NCBI RefSeq assembly: GCF_002109325.1
Contig: NZ_CP015348.1
Coordinates: 399,501-463,500 of the forward strand
Reading direction: 5' to 3'
Source: Sporosarcina ureae
Lineage (GTDB): Bacteria; Bacillota; Bacilli; Bacillales_A; Planococcaceae
Length of the DNA: 64,000 nucleotides
In this document: piece by piece, positions 17,583 to 26,222 of the stretch
Position numbering within the stretch: position 1 is the stretch's first letter
Layout: each line of letters starts with the position of its first letter
Notes under the pieces: model-generated
What the model was told of the DNA's origin: nothing
Databases searched by the model: none
The model's input: only the letters and a program-made list of their open reading frames with translations
Program-made: the position numbers and the translations under genes

Positions 17583-19109
17583 TCAATCGATTGGATTACC
17601 ATTCTTGTCGACTTCAATCAGATTGCCGCCTTTATCGTAATCATATTTCACATCATCTTTCCCACCAGAACCGTTCGACTTGCTTGAACCATTACCTGAA
17701 GAAGAACCATTGTTGCCTGATCCGCTTCCAGTAGATGACCCTGAACCCGTGCTTCCTGATCCTGTATTGCTAGAATTACCACCACTACCCGATCCACTAC
17801 CAGTAGAAGAGCCTGAATTATTCCCGTTACTAGAATTGCCATCAGTTGTACCAGTACTAGAGTTACCAGAATTAGACGGATTATCCGTTGACCCGTTAGT
17901 TGAACTGTTTCCATCGGCATTGCCAGAATTACTATCTACATTACTATCAGGAACTTGTTCTACCACTTTTTCTAAACTATGACGCTCAATAATTGGTTGC
18001 GGTGCATAGAAATCGATTGAGACATCTTCAATTTCTTCCAACGAACCATTTAGCATGACATTACGCTTAACTGCCACTTCCATACCCTTCTTACCTTTGT
18101 CTACAATCTCTATCGCACCGGCTGATACGAATGCACTGTAACGAATAACTGTTTTAGGATCATATTTTGTAATGCTCTCGACTTCAGTATCATAACGATG
18201 AACAAACGGAAGTCCTTCTATAGAAAGCTCCAATTGAGAGCCTGTCCAATTGGTACGAATCGTGAAGACGGTTTGATTTGGATTGGTGAAAATAAAATCC
18301 AAATTAAGCTTGCGGTTAATTGCCGCTTCAAATCCCGGCTCTACACCTAACGGTAACTCCGTGGAAATATTCCGCTCATCCATAACCCAATTCGTCTGCA
18401 ACGCTGCTTTATATAGAAGAGACGCCATAATCGTCATCTGCAAATCTGTTGCACTAGCAGACTCTTTACCTTCAAGATACTCACGGAATGAAAACGAAGT
18501 GTTCGGCTGAATCTCCAATCCATCCAAGTCTTCCATCAATAAACGTAGCCCTTTAGCCAACTCATCTACTTTATATTCAGCAGACGCAATAACTTGCTTC
18601 TGCTCATATAGCTCTGGAATGAAATTCGCTATATAGATTTGCTGAGGCATAATTCCGCTCTGCAATTGCACTTCTATTTGCGAAGCAATCTTTTCCACTT
18701 CATCTTCATTAAATGTAAGCGAATTAAAGTTTTGTTTCATGACAGTACGTAAACCTTCACGAGAGACACTCGCCACTAATGAATTATCATTACCATTTTT
18801 AACTTGGTTCAGTGTAGCGTCAGGATCAAAACTAACAATATCCGCAGGAACATCGACTTGATCATCTTGAACTATAAGTTGAACCAACATATTTTGTTCC
18901 AAGCCGGAAAAGTCTATTAGCAACTTTTCCTTCGCTTCCTTTTTAGAATGACCGGATATATCAAATGGCCCTACGTACGTGTGTTTATTGAACTTCTTGA
19001 AGTTCGAGAAGAAGCCGTCACCTGCGTATGTTTGTTGGGCGAATAGTGCTGAAATGACTAGCAGCAACGCGCCTAGGAATAAGTAGTTTCTGTATAGTTT
19101 ATTCTTCAT
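17583..19109 (-). CDS. Pilus-operon protein with divergent VanW-like domain and Ser/Gly/Asn tail
   Basis: 508 residues, exported: signal peptide or anchor at residues 5-29, then an N-terminal region with VGPFDISGHSKKEAKEKL, like the repeat that precedes VanW domains. A VanW-like domain follows at about 198-302 (PNTSFSFREYL, then LGVEPGFEAAINRKLNLDFIFTNPNQT). The Gly/Cys motif of many VanW proteins is not visible. Residues about 390-480 are low complexity (Ser, Gly, Asn), ending in a KYDYDKGGNLIEVDKNGNPID tail. VanW's biochemical role is unknown. Its place between pilB and the minor pilins suggests a cell-wall or pilus-accessory role. No sortase motif was seen. Confidence 0.75.
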   Translation of the reverse strand: MKNKLYRNYLFLGALLLVISALFAQQTYAGDGFFSNFKKFNKHTYVGPFDISGHSKKEAKEKLLIDFSGLEQNMLVQLIVQDDQVDVPADIVSFDPDATLNQVKNGNDNSLVASVSREGLRTVMKQNFNSLTFNEDEVEKIASQIEVQLQSGIMPQQIYIANFIPELYEQKQVIASAEYKVDELAKGLRLLMEDLDGLEIQPNTSFSFREYLEGKESASATDLQMTIMASLLYKAALQTNWVMDERNISTELPLGVEPGFEAAINRKLNLDFIFTNPNQTVFTIRTNWTGSQLELSIEGLPFVHRYDTEVESITKYDPKTVIRYSAFVSAGAIEIVDKGKKGMEVAVKRNVMLNGSLEEIEDVSIDFYAPQPIIERHSLEKVVEQVPDSNVDSNSGNADGNSSTNGSTDNPSNSGNSSTGTTDGNSSNGNNSGSSTGSGSGSGGNSSNTGSGSTGSGSSTGSGSGNNGSSSGNGSSKSNGSGGKDDVKYDYDKGGNLIEVDKNGNPID

Positions 19110-19135
19110 TTGGCACCTACTTTATGTTTGAATTA

Positions 19136-20692
19136 CTATTTATTAATCTCTTTAAATCCTGTTTTTTGTATGTGCGTAGTTCCATAAGACGATGTAGCTG
19201 GAGGTTCTGGCAGGGTTGGATAACTTGAATCTGGACCAATGGGAACTCTGTCTATATTCTGTTTTTTAAAGTTCACTGTAGCTCCTCCAGACGCAGTAAA
19301 AGTGTCTGCGTAAATCGCACCACTTATCGTACCTCCACCCGATATATTAACATCTGCATTTGGCGCTAAAATTAGGGTGGGATCGGCAGTTACTCCACCG
19401 CTAATAGACACCTTTTTCCCACCAGTTAAAATATTTCCTTTAATGCCTCCACCAGCTGTCATAGTGACATTTGCATCTTCTGCGTAGAATGAACCATTGA
19501 TTTTAGTATCACTATCAAATATTACTTCCTTAGGCTTGTCGGTAGTGGAACCCTGTAAGAACATGCCTACTTGATTAGCAGACGCGCCATTACCAATAGA
19601 GCCTTTCACATTAATTTTATCTTTCACCATGAAAGTAAGCTTACCAGTTCCTATTACATTAATATGACCACGAATAACGTCCAAATGGTCAACTACGATG
19701 ACTCTATCCTCTTTGCCCACATTGATTATTAACGTATTATTTTGATCCAATTTTATAGTAGACAAATAAATATCTTTGGTAAGGTCTAGAGTATAGTTGT
19801 TAGTTATATAGTTATCTATATATAAACCACCGTTCTTAATAACTTCTTTTGAATTACCGTCTTTTATAATTGTTTTATTCGGAGGTGGACCGTATGAAGG
19901 ATATTCTGGAAACAATGGCAGTTCCATCATTCCTGCTTCAGGCATACCAGTCGGAGCTGCAGCAGGCTTCCAATCTGGTTTATTCAATGCTCCAACCTCA
20001 GAACCAGCTGGGACAAAGATGTTTCCTGAAATTGATGCACCACCGTCTAGCATAATAGATTTTTTATCTTTTAAATTAGTTCCCACGCTTCCGATTATCG
20101 TTCCATTCGGCATGTTTATTTTTCCGTTAACAAAGACAGCTACACCATCAGGAACTTTTATAGTCGGTAACGTAGTAGATGTACCCGTTCCATTAGGACT
20201 ATCAGTATCACCAGAAGGAGTAGGGGGATCATACGCTAAAATTATATTCTGACTAACTGTTCTGACTTTCCCCCCTATTTTTCCTGTGGAAATAATTTCA
20301 TATTTCAAAATGTCATTTTTATCAATAGTATTTATTGTGATATCACCAATAAATGGTGTTTCACCATTAAAAGATGAAAAAGGCAGTAAGTTTTTCTTTT
20401 TTATATCTTCATTAATTCTTGCTAACTCCACTTCTCGCCACACAGCTTCAATGAAATCTGTTTCATCATCAAAACTATTGTTTTTAGCTTTTTTTGTAGC
20501 AATTTCATTAATTCTAGCTAGTGTATAGTTAATACCAGCTTCCGCTATATAAAAAACGGATTGGTCATCTCGTTCTCCGCGTGTCACTTTAGAATTATTT
20601 ATTGAAAGGCCAATTATTGATGTACCTAAAACTGACATAACAACAAGAACCATCATAACAACGACAAGTGTATACCCCTTTTCGTTTTTCAA
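19136..20692 (-). CDS. PilX-like long minor pilin with repetitive beta domain (set 1)
   Basis: 518 residues. The N terminus KNEKGYTLVVVMMVLVVMSVLGTSIIG is a class III prepilin signal with the Glu5 position replaced by Val, as in PilX-type subunits, followed by FYIAEAGINYTLA. From about residue 160 the chain has Gly-rich short beta repeats (GSIGNG, GGGIKGNIL, GGGTISGAIYA) reminiscent of bactofilin-like or DUF7305-type domains. A tip or adhesin-like minor subunit is an inference. Starts at TTG 20692, 11 nt after the pilW-like stop. Paralogue of the plus-strand gene at 23180. Confidence 0.75.
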   Translation of the reverse strand: MKNEKGYTLVVVMMVLVVMSVLGTSIIGLSINNSKVTRGERDDQSVFYIAEAGINYTLARINEIATKKAKNNSFDDETDFIEAVWREVELARINEDIKKKNLLPFSSFNGETPFIGDITINTIDKNDILKYEIISTGKIGGKVRTVSQNIILAYDPPTPSGDTDSPNGTGTSTTLPTIKVPDGVAVFVNGKINMPNGTIIGSVGTNLKDKKSIMLDGGASISGNIFVPAGSEVGALNKPDWKPAAAPTGMPEAGMMELPLFPEYPSYGPPPNKTIIKDGNSKEVIKNGGLYIDNYITNNYTLDLTKDIYLSTIKLDQNNTLIINVGKEDRVIVVDHLDVIRGHINVIGTGKLTFMVKDKINVKGSIGNGASANQVGMFLQGSTTDKPKEVIFDSDTKINGSFYAEDANVTMTAGGGIKGNILTGGKKVSISGGVTADPTLILAPNADVNISGGGTISGAIYADTFTASGGATVNFKKQNIDRVPIGPDSSYPTLPEPPATSSYGTTHIQKTGFKEINK

Positions 20693-20703
20693 TCTATCAC
20701 AAC

Positions 20704-21150
20704 CTATCTTATCGAAATTGTTGTCTCAGCTTTTATTTTATCTCTTCCAAATTCATTGTTGCCAAGTACTTCAATTTTTAAAGAGTTACCCTCATCAAAA
20801 GATTTCACTTTAAAATCTTTTATATTATCGGCAAACACTTCATCATTTTTTAGTAACGCATTATCTTCAAGTCTATAGGTATCTGTCCCTTTCCCTGTGC
20901 TTGTATTAATTTTTAATACATCGTTTTCATAAACTATGAAATTATTTTCCACTCTAATCTCTTTAGTTAAATACTTTATTACAAACTGTATATTTTGCTG
21001 ATGTACAGTTTGTTCTCTTTGTATATCATACTCTTTTGTACCAGAAAAATAGACTCCAAAAACCATTAATCCTACGAAAGATAAAATAACAAGAACAGCT
21101 AACAACTCGACGAGTGTAACTCCTTCTTGACTTTTTAAACGCTTTGTCAT
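20704..21150 (-). CDS. PilW-like minor pilin (set 1)
   Basis: 148 residues. Prepilin signal MTKRLKSQEG followed by VTLVELLAVLVILSFVGLMVFG with Glu5 present. The remainder is a short beta-rich domain. The GSP-J/PilW-like feature is the phrase REQTVHQQNIQFVIKYLTKEIR after the helix. It starts at ATG 21150, overlapping the previous stop (ATGA), after GGGAGGAGG. Probably part of the priming complex with its two neighbours. Confidence 0.8.
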   Translation of the reverse strand: MTKRLKSQEGVTLVELLAVLVILSFVGLMVFGVYFSGTKEYDIQREQTVHQQNIQFVIKYLTKEIRVENNFIVYENDVLKINTSTGKGTDTYRLEDNALLKNDEVFADNIKDFKVKSFDEGNSLKIEVLGNNEFGRDKIKAETTISIR

Positions 21151-21602
21151 TGGCCCTCCTCCCACCATAAAATCGTTTCCATTTGAGCCCTTGGTTTTGA
21201 ATTAATTTCATCATTTGGTTTGAATACTTTTACAATCACACGTGAAGTGTTACTAGGCAAACTACGATCGCTATTTGGTTTACTGAAATAAATTAAAACT
21301 TTATATAGTTGGTTGTTGTTTTCTTTTGAAGCATAAGTGTCTGAGTCAGCTCCACGTATATATTTTCCATTTACTAAAACATCATCTGCAGCTTCAAAGG
21401 TTTTACTATTAGTTTTAATCTGAATAATTTCTTCCATCGTAGTTTGAGCAATATATGTTGCATCCATTACTTCATCTGATGCTTTATTCTGTTTAGCTAC
21501 TGTTGGAAAAATCGCCAAGAATGAAATAATTATTATGGATAACAATACTAATGAAGCCAAGACCTCTACAAGTGTCATACCTTTTTCTCTATTATCCTCC
21601 AT
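21147..21602 (-). CDS. PilV-like minor pilin (set 1)
   Basis: 151 residues. Short leader MEDNREKG, then MTLVEVLASLVLLSIIIISFLAIFPTVAKQNKASD, a prepilin helix with Glu5, followed by a domain of about 100 residues (AQTTMEEIIQIKTN is typical of the PilV/GspI type). First gene of the minus-strand pilus operon, with AAGGGAGAG before the ATG. Its counterpart on the other strand is the gene at 22229. Confidence 0.8.
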   Translation of the reverse strand: MEDNREKGMTLVEVLASLVLLSIIIISFLAIFPTVAKQNKASDEVMDATYIAQTTMEEIIQIKTNSKTFEAADDVLVNGKYIRGADSDTYASKENNNQLYKVLIYFSKPNSDRSLPSNTSRVIVKVFKPNDEINSKPRAQMETILWWEEGQ

Positions 21603-22228
21603 AACGTCTCTCCCTTATTTCAATTCATCACCAAATTTTACTACTCAACTAAAACTAAATACCTTGCTATGAATATATCACTCTATAAAACCTATTCTAT
21701 TAAGTCTATTGTCTCATTAAAGTACTCATTATGTAAAGAGAGCTAACGGCTGCATAAACATTTTCTTGATATATTTAAATCTAACTATACTTATGAAATC
21801 GATAGCATTTCCCCCAAATAATTCATCCCCAGCAAATCGAAGTAAGCATATTTTAGAGGTTAATAGTTGTCTCGTTATTCACGAATCGATAATAAGTTTC
21901 AATACTTACCCGTAACTAAGATTAACTAGCATTTCATTGGACATTCACATTTAAAGTGGATATATCTTTTCCGTCAATAGAAAGTAAATTATGCATACCT
22001 TAGTGATTATTAAACCAAATAGATCAAAAGATACATCTCATTGATCCGTAATCATAAAAAGACTATGTTAATAAACCAAAACTACCTAGTTACTACATTT
22101 TACAATAATTTTATAAGTAAATAGTTATGGATATAACGAAAAATTATGCTACTATACTTGTAACAAATATATTAATAGGTACATAGATAAAAATATCTGA
22201 CTTGGTAAGTATAAGGGAGAGGGTTCAT
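21603..22228. other. AT-rich divergent spacer between the two minor-pilin operons
   Basis: 626 bp with no convincing ORF. It must hold promoters for both directions. On the minus side an extended -10, TGA-TATATT (21672-21680), lies 70 bp before the PilV-like start. On the plus side TATACT (22153-22158) is a candidate -10 without a good -35. No strong hairpin or long repeat was seen. Confidence 0.7.
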
Positions 22229-22687
22229 GTGCAGCGACAAGAAGGTTTTACGCTAGTTGAAGTAATTGCTTCACTTATGATTATTAGCATTATTTTGCTA
22301 AGTTTCTTTCCATTACTCATCACAGCAAAGAAGACTTCCGTCATGAATGTGGACAAGCTCGTTATGATTCAACTTGCCCAAGCCTCATTGGACCGCCTCA
22401 AGTTAGACCCTTATGGCTACATTGAAATTCCATCAAGTAATCCACCTTACCTTTTTAAAAATAATCGAGCTGGGACTTTCACATATACCTATAGCCAATG
22501 CAAGACAAATGATTGTCGAGATGCATACCGAATAGCTCTTAACGAAAGAATCTACTATATAGAAGTAACAGCGACACAGAATAGAGCTGAAAGCGATAGT
22601 AAGCTTATAAACATCATTACAACAATTAAGGATGAAGCGCAAAAGAAAAACTATTCAGTAGAAGGGTACGTGATAGTTTATGACTAA
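22229..22687 (+). CDS. PilV-like minor pilin (set 2)
   Basis: 152 residues. Leader VQRQEG then FTLVEVIASLMIISIILLSFFPLLITAKK, a prepilin helix with Glu5. The later part has two Cys close together (QCKTNDCRDAYRI), which could form a small disulfide loop. I use GTG at 22229 because AGGGAGAGG lies 5 nt upstream. An in-frame TTG at 22202 has no ribosome site. First gene of a three-gene operon mirroring set 1. Confidence 0.8.
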   Translation: MQRQEGFTLVEVIASLMIISIILLSFFPLLITAKKTSVMNVDKLVMIQLAQASLDRLKLDPYGYIEIPSSNPPYLFKNNRAGTFTYTYSQCKTNDCRDAYRIALNERIYYIEVTATQNRAESDSKLINIITTIKDEAQKKNYSVEGYVIVYD

Positions 22688-23183
22688 TATTCGTAACCAA
22701 CGTGGCCTAACCTTAGTTGAACTTCTCGCTACACTTGCCATTATAGGAATGATTACTACGATTGCTTTCTCTATTTTGATGAGCGGTATAAAGACTTCAG
22801 AAAATATTCAAATAGAGACAGCTCTACGAAATGAAGCGGACTATTTGATGACTTCATTTATAAGAGAACTCTACACTACAAAAGAGTCCGAAATCAGTGC
22901 TACTAAACTCCCTGCAGCGAAAACCACTGACTACTATTTACAAACAGAGAATGGTAAAAGAACTGGTTTCATAAACAATCAAATCGTCATTGCAGACGTA
23001 ATACAACAAATCTCGGATCCAAAGATTGTATTGTCACCTTCCAAAATCGCTAGGATTGATAATGACGGTCAATATGAAATTACGCTTCGATTGAAAATGA
23101 CTGGCGCAAGGCCTAAAGAGATGAGTTTCGTAAATGTAGTGCGATCAATTGATGATTTAAAAAAGAAGGTGGACAATGAATGA
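22680..23183 (+). CDS. PilW-like minor pilin (set 2)
   Basis: 167 residues. Leader MTNIRNQRG, then LTLVELLATLAIIGMITTIAFSILMSGIKTS with Glu5. Then a GspJ/PilW-like stretch (IETALRNEADYLMTSFIRELYTT), comparable to the set 1 protein but clearly diverged. It overlaps the preceding gene by 8 nt and the next by 4 nt, so all three are translationally linked. Confidence 0.8.
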   Translation: MTNIRNQRGLTLVELLATLAIIGMITTIAFSILMSGIKTSENIQIETALRNEADYLMTSFIRELYTTKESEISATKLPAAKTTDYYLQTENGKRTGFINNQIVIADVIQQISDPKIVLSPSKIARIDNDGQYEITLRLKMTGARPKEMSFVNVVRSIDDLKKKVDNE

Positions 23184-24943
23184 TTAGATATCTGCGGAAT
23201 GAACGTGGCTATGCACTTCTTCTTACTTTGTTGATTCTTATTATGTTCAGTATTCTCGGGATGAGCGTACTTGCAATGTCTACTCAAGGTATTAAACAAA
23301 ATGCTTATCGTGCTGATGATACACAAGCGATTGCCCAATCTGAAAAAGGAATTGATCGTATCGTTGCTGATATTAACACGGAGTTAACGAGTAAATTAGG
23401 TGTGGACGGTTTATCATCAGAAAAGTTTAAAATTGTATTAGATGATGTATTAGATAAATATCGATGTGAGAAATCACACATCGTAAGTAATAGCACCTAT
23501 AACGGAGAATACGATGTCTGTATAGACAAAGAACCTGAGTCTATTCGTAATGAAGACAATACAATCAACGATTTAAGAAAAATCGTAAGTTTCTCTAGTA
23601 CAGGTTCCTCGAATAATAAAAATAGAAATTTAAATAAAGTAATGGAAATAGGAGCCGAGGCTTTCCCCGAAACAATGAAATATGCACTTGGTACGAATAT
23701 TTCCTCTAAAACCCCCAAGAATGGAGAAGGTAATTTATATCTTCATGGAGGGTCTGAAATTACAGGAGATTTGAAAGTGGATGGGAATTTGATAGTAAAA
23801 GATAGCGGAGTTGCGGGGTATGCATGGGTTTCAAGTGTGCTGCCGACAACAAAGCCTTCCCCTGGGTCCTCTTCTTCAAAGTTAGTGCTAGGTAAAAGCA
23901 TGTATTTTATAAGTAATTTAACTTTAAATCAAACGAATTATACAAATCATATTAATAGAGATATCTTTAACACCTCTGCTTATACAGAGCGAACTGATAT
24001 TAAAACATTATTTTTACCCAACTCTTCACCACGTATTGTTAAAAGAGAACAGATATCGCCTGATATTGGTATAATCACGCAAAAACCAAATTATTTTTAT
24101 GACCACACATCTACTTCCGCTTTAAAAATACTTGCAGATAAAAGCTCCACAGGTTTTTCTGGTACTACATTTAGCAATTATTCGAATTCATCTTCCGTTG
24201 TGCCCATAAAAGGTAGTATAAAGTTTCCTACTGCATTTGGAGATTTTTCGATAAAGGACAAAAATTCATTTGGACAACTCGCATCAAGTGGTCATGTGAA
24301 AATAAATACTGGCGACCATACATTTACAAAAGGTTTATATGTAGCTAAAACTTTGGACATAGGAAAGTTTGGCAGCAATCGTGAGACAGAGCAAAATCCT
24401 AGGGAAAACATTACAATAGACGGACCCATGTACATTGATGGTGATCTCACGATGAGAAACGTAAATTTAAAAGGAAATACGCTAATTTACGTTAATGGCG
24501 ATGTTAGTATTCGGTTTTCCACCTTAGAAGGAAAAGATCTAGGAAATAAAAAAACGGGTACAGTTATTATCTTTGCTACAGGCGACATTTCTATGTCCAA
24601 TATTTCTGCTTATAGCGATACACCAAGCTTAATAAAAGGTTTTTTCTACAGTCAGAGTAATATTGAGATGTACGGTACCGGTTCTAACGTTAAAGTAGAA
24701 GGAGGTATTTCTGCTAAGCGAATAGTATTTAATGCAATTAGAGGAAAAGCTTTTAGTAACGGTACGTACGAGAGTGCAAAAACTCAGCCAGACAAACCTT
24801 CTAGACTACAAGTAGTTTATGATACGGAAATCATTGAGAATTTCCTGAAGCTCAATAAACCCGAACCTATTATCACCAAAATAGATCCTGCCGTCGAGAA
24901 AGAAAGAATATTAACAAACGTAAAGAAACAGCCTGGCAATTAA
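23180..24943 (+). CDS. PilX-like long minor pilin with repetitive beta domain (set 2)
   Basis: 587 residues. N terminus RNERGYALLLTLLILIMFSILGMSVLAMS is a prepilin-type signal lacking Glu5, as in set 1. It is followed by the long exported part with HGGSEITGDLKVDGNLIVKDSG, then DGPMYIDGDLTMRNVNLKGNTLIYVNGDVSI, a repeating G-D-L/V-x pattern suggesting a beta solenoid. No catalytic motif was recognised. The 3' end overlaps the convergent folC by 4 nt and its terminator. Likely partner of the PilV/PilW-like pair, possibly at the pilus tip. Confidence 0.75.
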   Translation: MIRYLRNERGYALLLTLLILIMFSILGMSVLAMSTQGIKQNAYRADDTQAIAQSEKGIDRIVADINTELTSKLGVDGLSSEKFKIVLDDVLDKYRCEKSHIVSNSTYNGEYDVCIDKEPESIRNEDNTINDLRKIVSFSSTGSSNNKNRNLNKVMEIGAEAFPETMKYALGTNISSKTPKNGEGNLYLHGGSEITGDLKVDGNLIVKDSGVAGYAWVSSVLPTTKPSPGSSSSKLVLGKSMYFISNLTLNQTNYTNHINRDIFNTSAYTERTDIKTLFLPNSSPRIVKREQISPDIGIITQKPNYFYDHTSTSALKILADKSSTGFSGTTFSNYSNSSSVVPIKGSIKFPTAFGDFSIKDKNSFGQLASSGHVKINTGDHTFTKGLYVAKTLDIGKFGSNRETEQNPRENITIDGPMYIDGDLTMRNVNLKGNTLIYVNGDVSIRFSTLEGKDLGNKKTGTVIIFATGDISMSNISAYSDTPSLIKGFFYSQSNIEMYGTGSNVKVEGGISAKRIVFNAIRGKAFSNGTYESAKTQPDKPSRLQVVYDTEIIENFLKLNKPEPIITKIDPAVEKERILTNVKKQPGN

Positions 24944-24960
24944 GCCAAGCTGTTTTTCTT
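24928..24960 (+). terminator. Terminator of the plus-strand minor-pilin operon
   Basis: 10-bp stem with one mismatch (24928-24937 with 24944-24953), then TTTTTCTTTT. It overlaps the 3' codons of both the PilX-like gene and folC. Confidence 0.75.
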
Positions 24961-26163
24961 TTCCATTAAACTACTCAACAAATACAACGATCCTACAACT
25001 ACCTGCAATGAATCTTTCACACCCATGTCCACTTCCTCAAACGAAACTACCCTACTGTTCTTCATTGAACAAACCGCCTGCAAGTCATCAGCTCTAGCAG
25101 CCTGCTCATGCGGAAAATCAACAAACGTAAAACTATTAGCTATCGGCGCCAATATATCTAAAGTAGCTTTATAGTCCTTCGTATTCAACATCCCCACAAC
25201 CCAGTCCACTTTCTGCCCAGGAAACTGCTCTTCAATCGTCTTCACCAACATACGTGCCGCAGCTGGATTATGCGCTCCGTCGATATAGACATTTTCAGCA
25301 ATCTTCTGGAATCGAAACGGCAGTGAAACATGCGCAATAGCATCAGCGACTTTGTCTTGTTTTAAAGGTACACCTGCCAATGATAGTGCTTCTAAAGCCA
25401 CTGCGTGATTGATCGCTTGATGTGGCCCTTTCATATTTCGAACGGGAATTTCAAAAGTAGACATACCACTAAACGTCTCTGTCTCCCCTGATTTCATTAT
25501 GAATTCTTCTCCATATGTCCTTACCAAACTTTTATACTTCTTCGCTTCAGCCAGCACAACTTCTTTCGCGTCTTCTGGCAACTCCCCTATGACTACAGGA
25601 ATATATGGTTTAATGATGCCCGCTTTGTGCGCTGCAATTTTCTCTACGCTGTCTCCAAGAAATCCTGTATGGTCGAGCGCAATTGACGTGATGACCGATA
25701 CTAAAGGCGTCATGACATTGGTACTGTCGAGTCTTCCGCCCATGCCTGTCTCAATTAATACATAATCCGGGTCCGCGTTACGGAATGCCAAAAAAGCCGC
25801 CACTGTCAATAATTCAAAGTCCGTCAGCATGCCGCTCAATCCTGCTGCTTCCATTTCCTCAAACACATACTCGAGCTCTTCTTGTGTAATCGGCTTTCCA
25901 TTGATTCGAATCTGATCATGTACGTCGAGGATTGCGGGTGAAGAAAATACACCCGTTTCAAATCCATGTGCCTGTAGGATTGCTTCCATTACCGCAATCG
26001 TTGAACCTTTACCGTTTGTACCTGCCACATGAATAATCCGTAGCTCCTTCTCGGGATTCAACACACATGCCAATGCCTCTTCTATCGCGTCTAACCCTGG
26101 TTTAATCGAGTCATCACTCATAAGTTCAAATTGTTTTTTGTATTCGTCAAGTTTTGGAATCAA
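24940..26163 (-). CDS. folC: Folylpolyglutamate synthase / dihydrofolate synthase
   Basis: 407 residues of the Mur ligase family. ATP loop HVAGTNGKGST (about residues 45-55) and later motifs GMGGRLDSTN and YIDGAHNPAAA are diagnostic of FolC. It adds glutamate to folates. ATG preceded by AGGAGG. In B. subtilis it lies next to comC and downstream of valS, whereas here a pilus block and an accessory block separate it from both. Confidence 0.96.
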   Translation of the reverse strand: MIPKLDEYKKQFELMSDDSIKPGLDAIEEALACVLNPEKELRIIHVAGTNGKGSTIAVMEAILQAHGFETGVFSSPAILDVHDQIRINGKPITQEELEYVFEEMEAAGLSGMLTDFELLTVAAFLAFRNADPDYVLIETGMGGRLDSTNVMTPLVSVITSIALDHTGFLGDSVEKIAAHKAGIIKPYIPVVIGELPEDAKEVVLAEAKKYKSLVRTYGEEFIMKSGETETFSGMSTFEIPVRNMKGPHQAINHAVALEALSLAGVPLKQDKVADAIAHVSLPFRFQKIAENVYIDGAHNPAAARMLVKTIEEQFPGQKVDWVVGMLNTKDYKATLDILAPIANSFTFVDFPHEQAARADDLQAVCSMKNSRVVSFEEVDMGVKDSLQVVVGSLYLLSSLMEKKNSLA

Positions 26164-26222
26164 AGAAATTCCTCCTGTGTTAAAATTAAGTTATATACAG
26201 TATAGCAAAGGTGGCGTCCCGA

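Noticed and set aside
17648..17982. Long open frames on both strands in the Ser/Gly-rich tail of the VanW protein
   Set aside because: They result from low-complexity repeat codons, without ribosome sites or protein-like composition.
22125..22158. Plus-strand promoter for the second minor-pilin set
   Set aside because: TATACT is present but no acceptable -35 lies 16-18 bp away, so it is mentioned only within the spacer entry.
24928..24960. Terminator read as a folC signal only
   Set aside because: The T-run is on the plus side, so it serves the PilX-like gene. folC ends inside the same stretch but lacks a proper T-run of its own.
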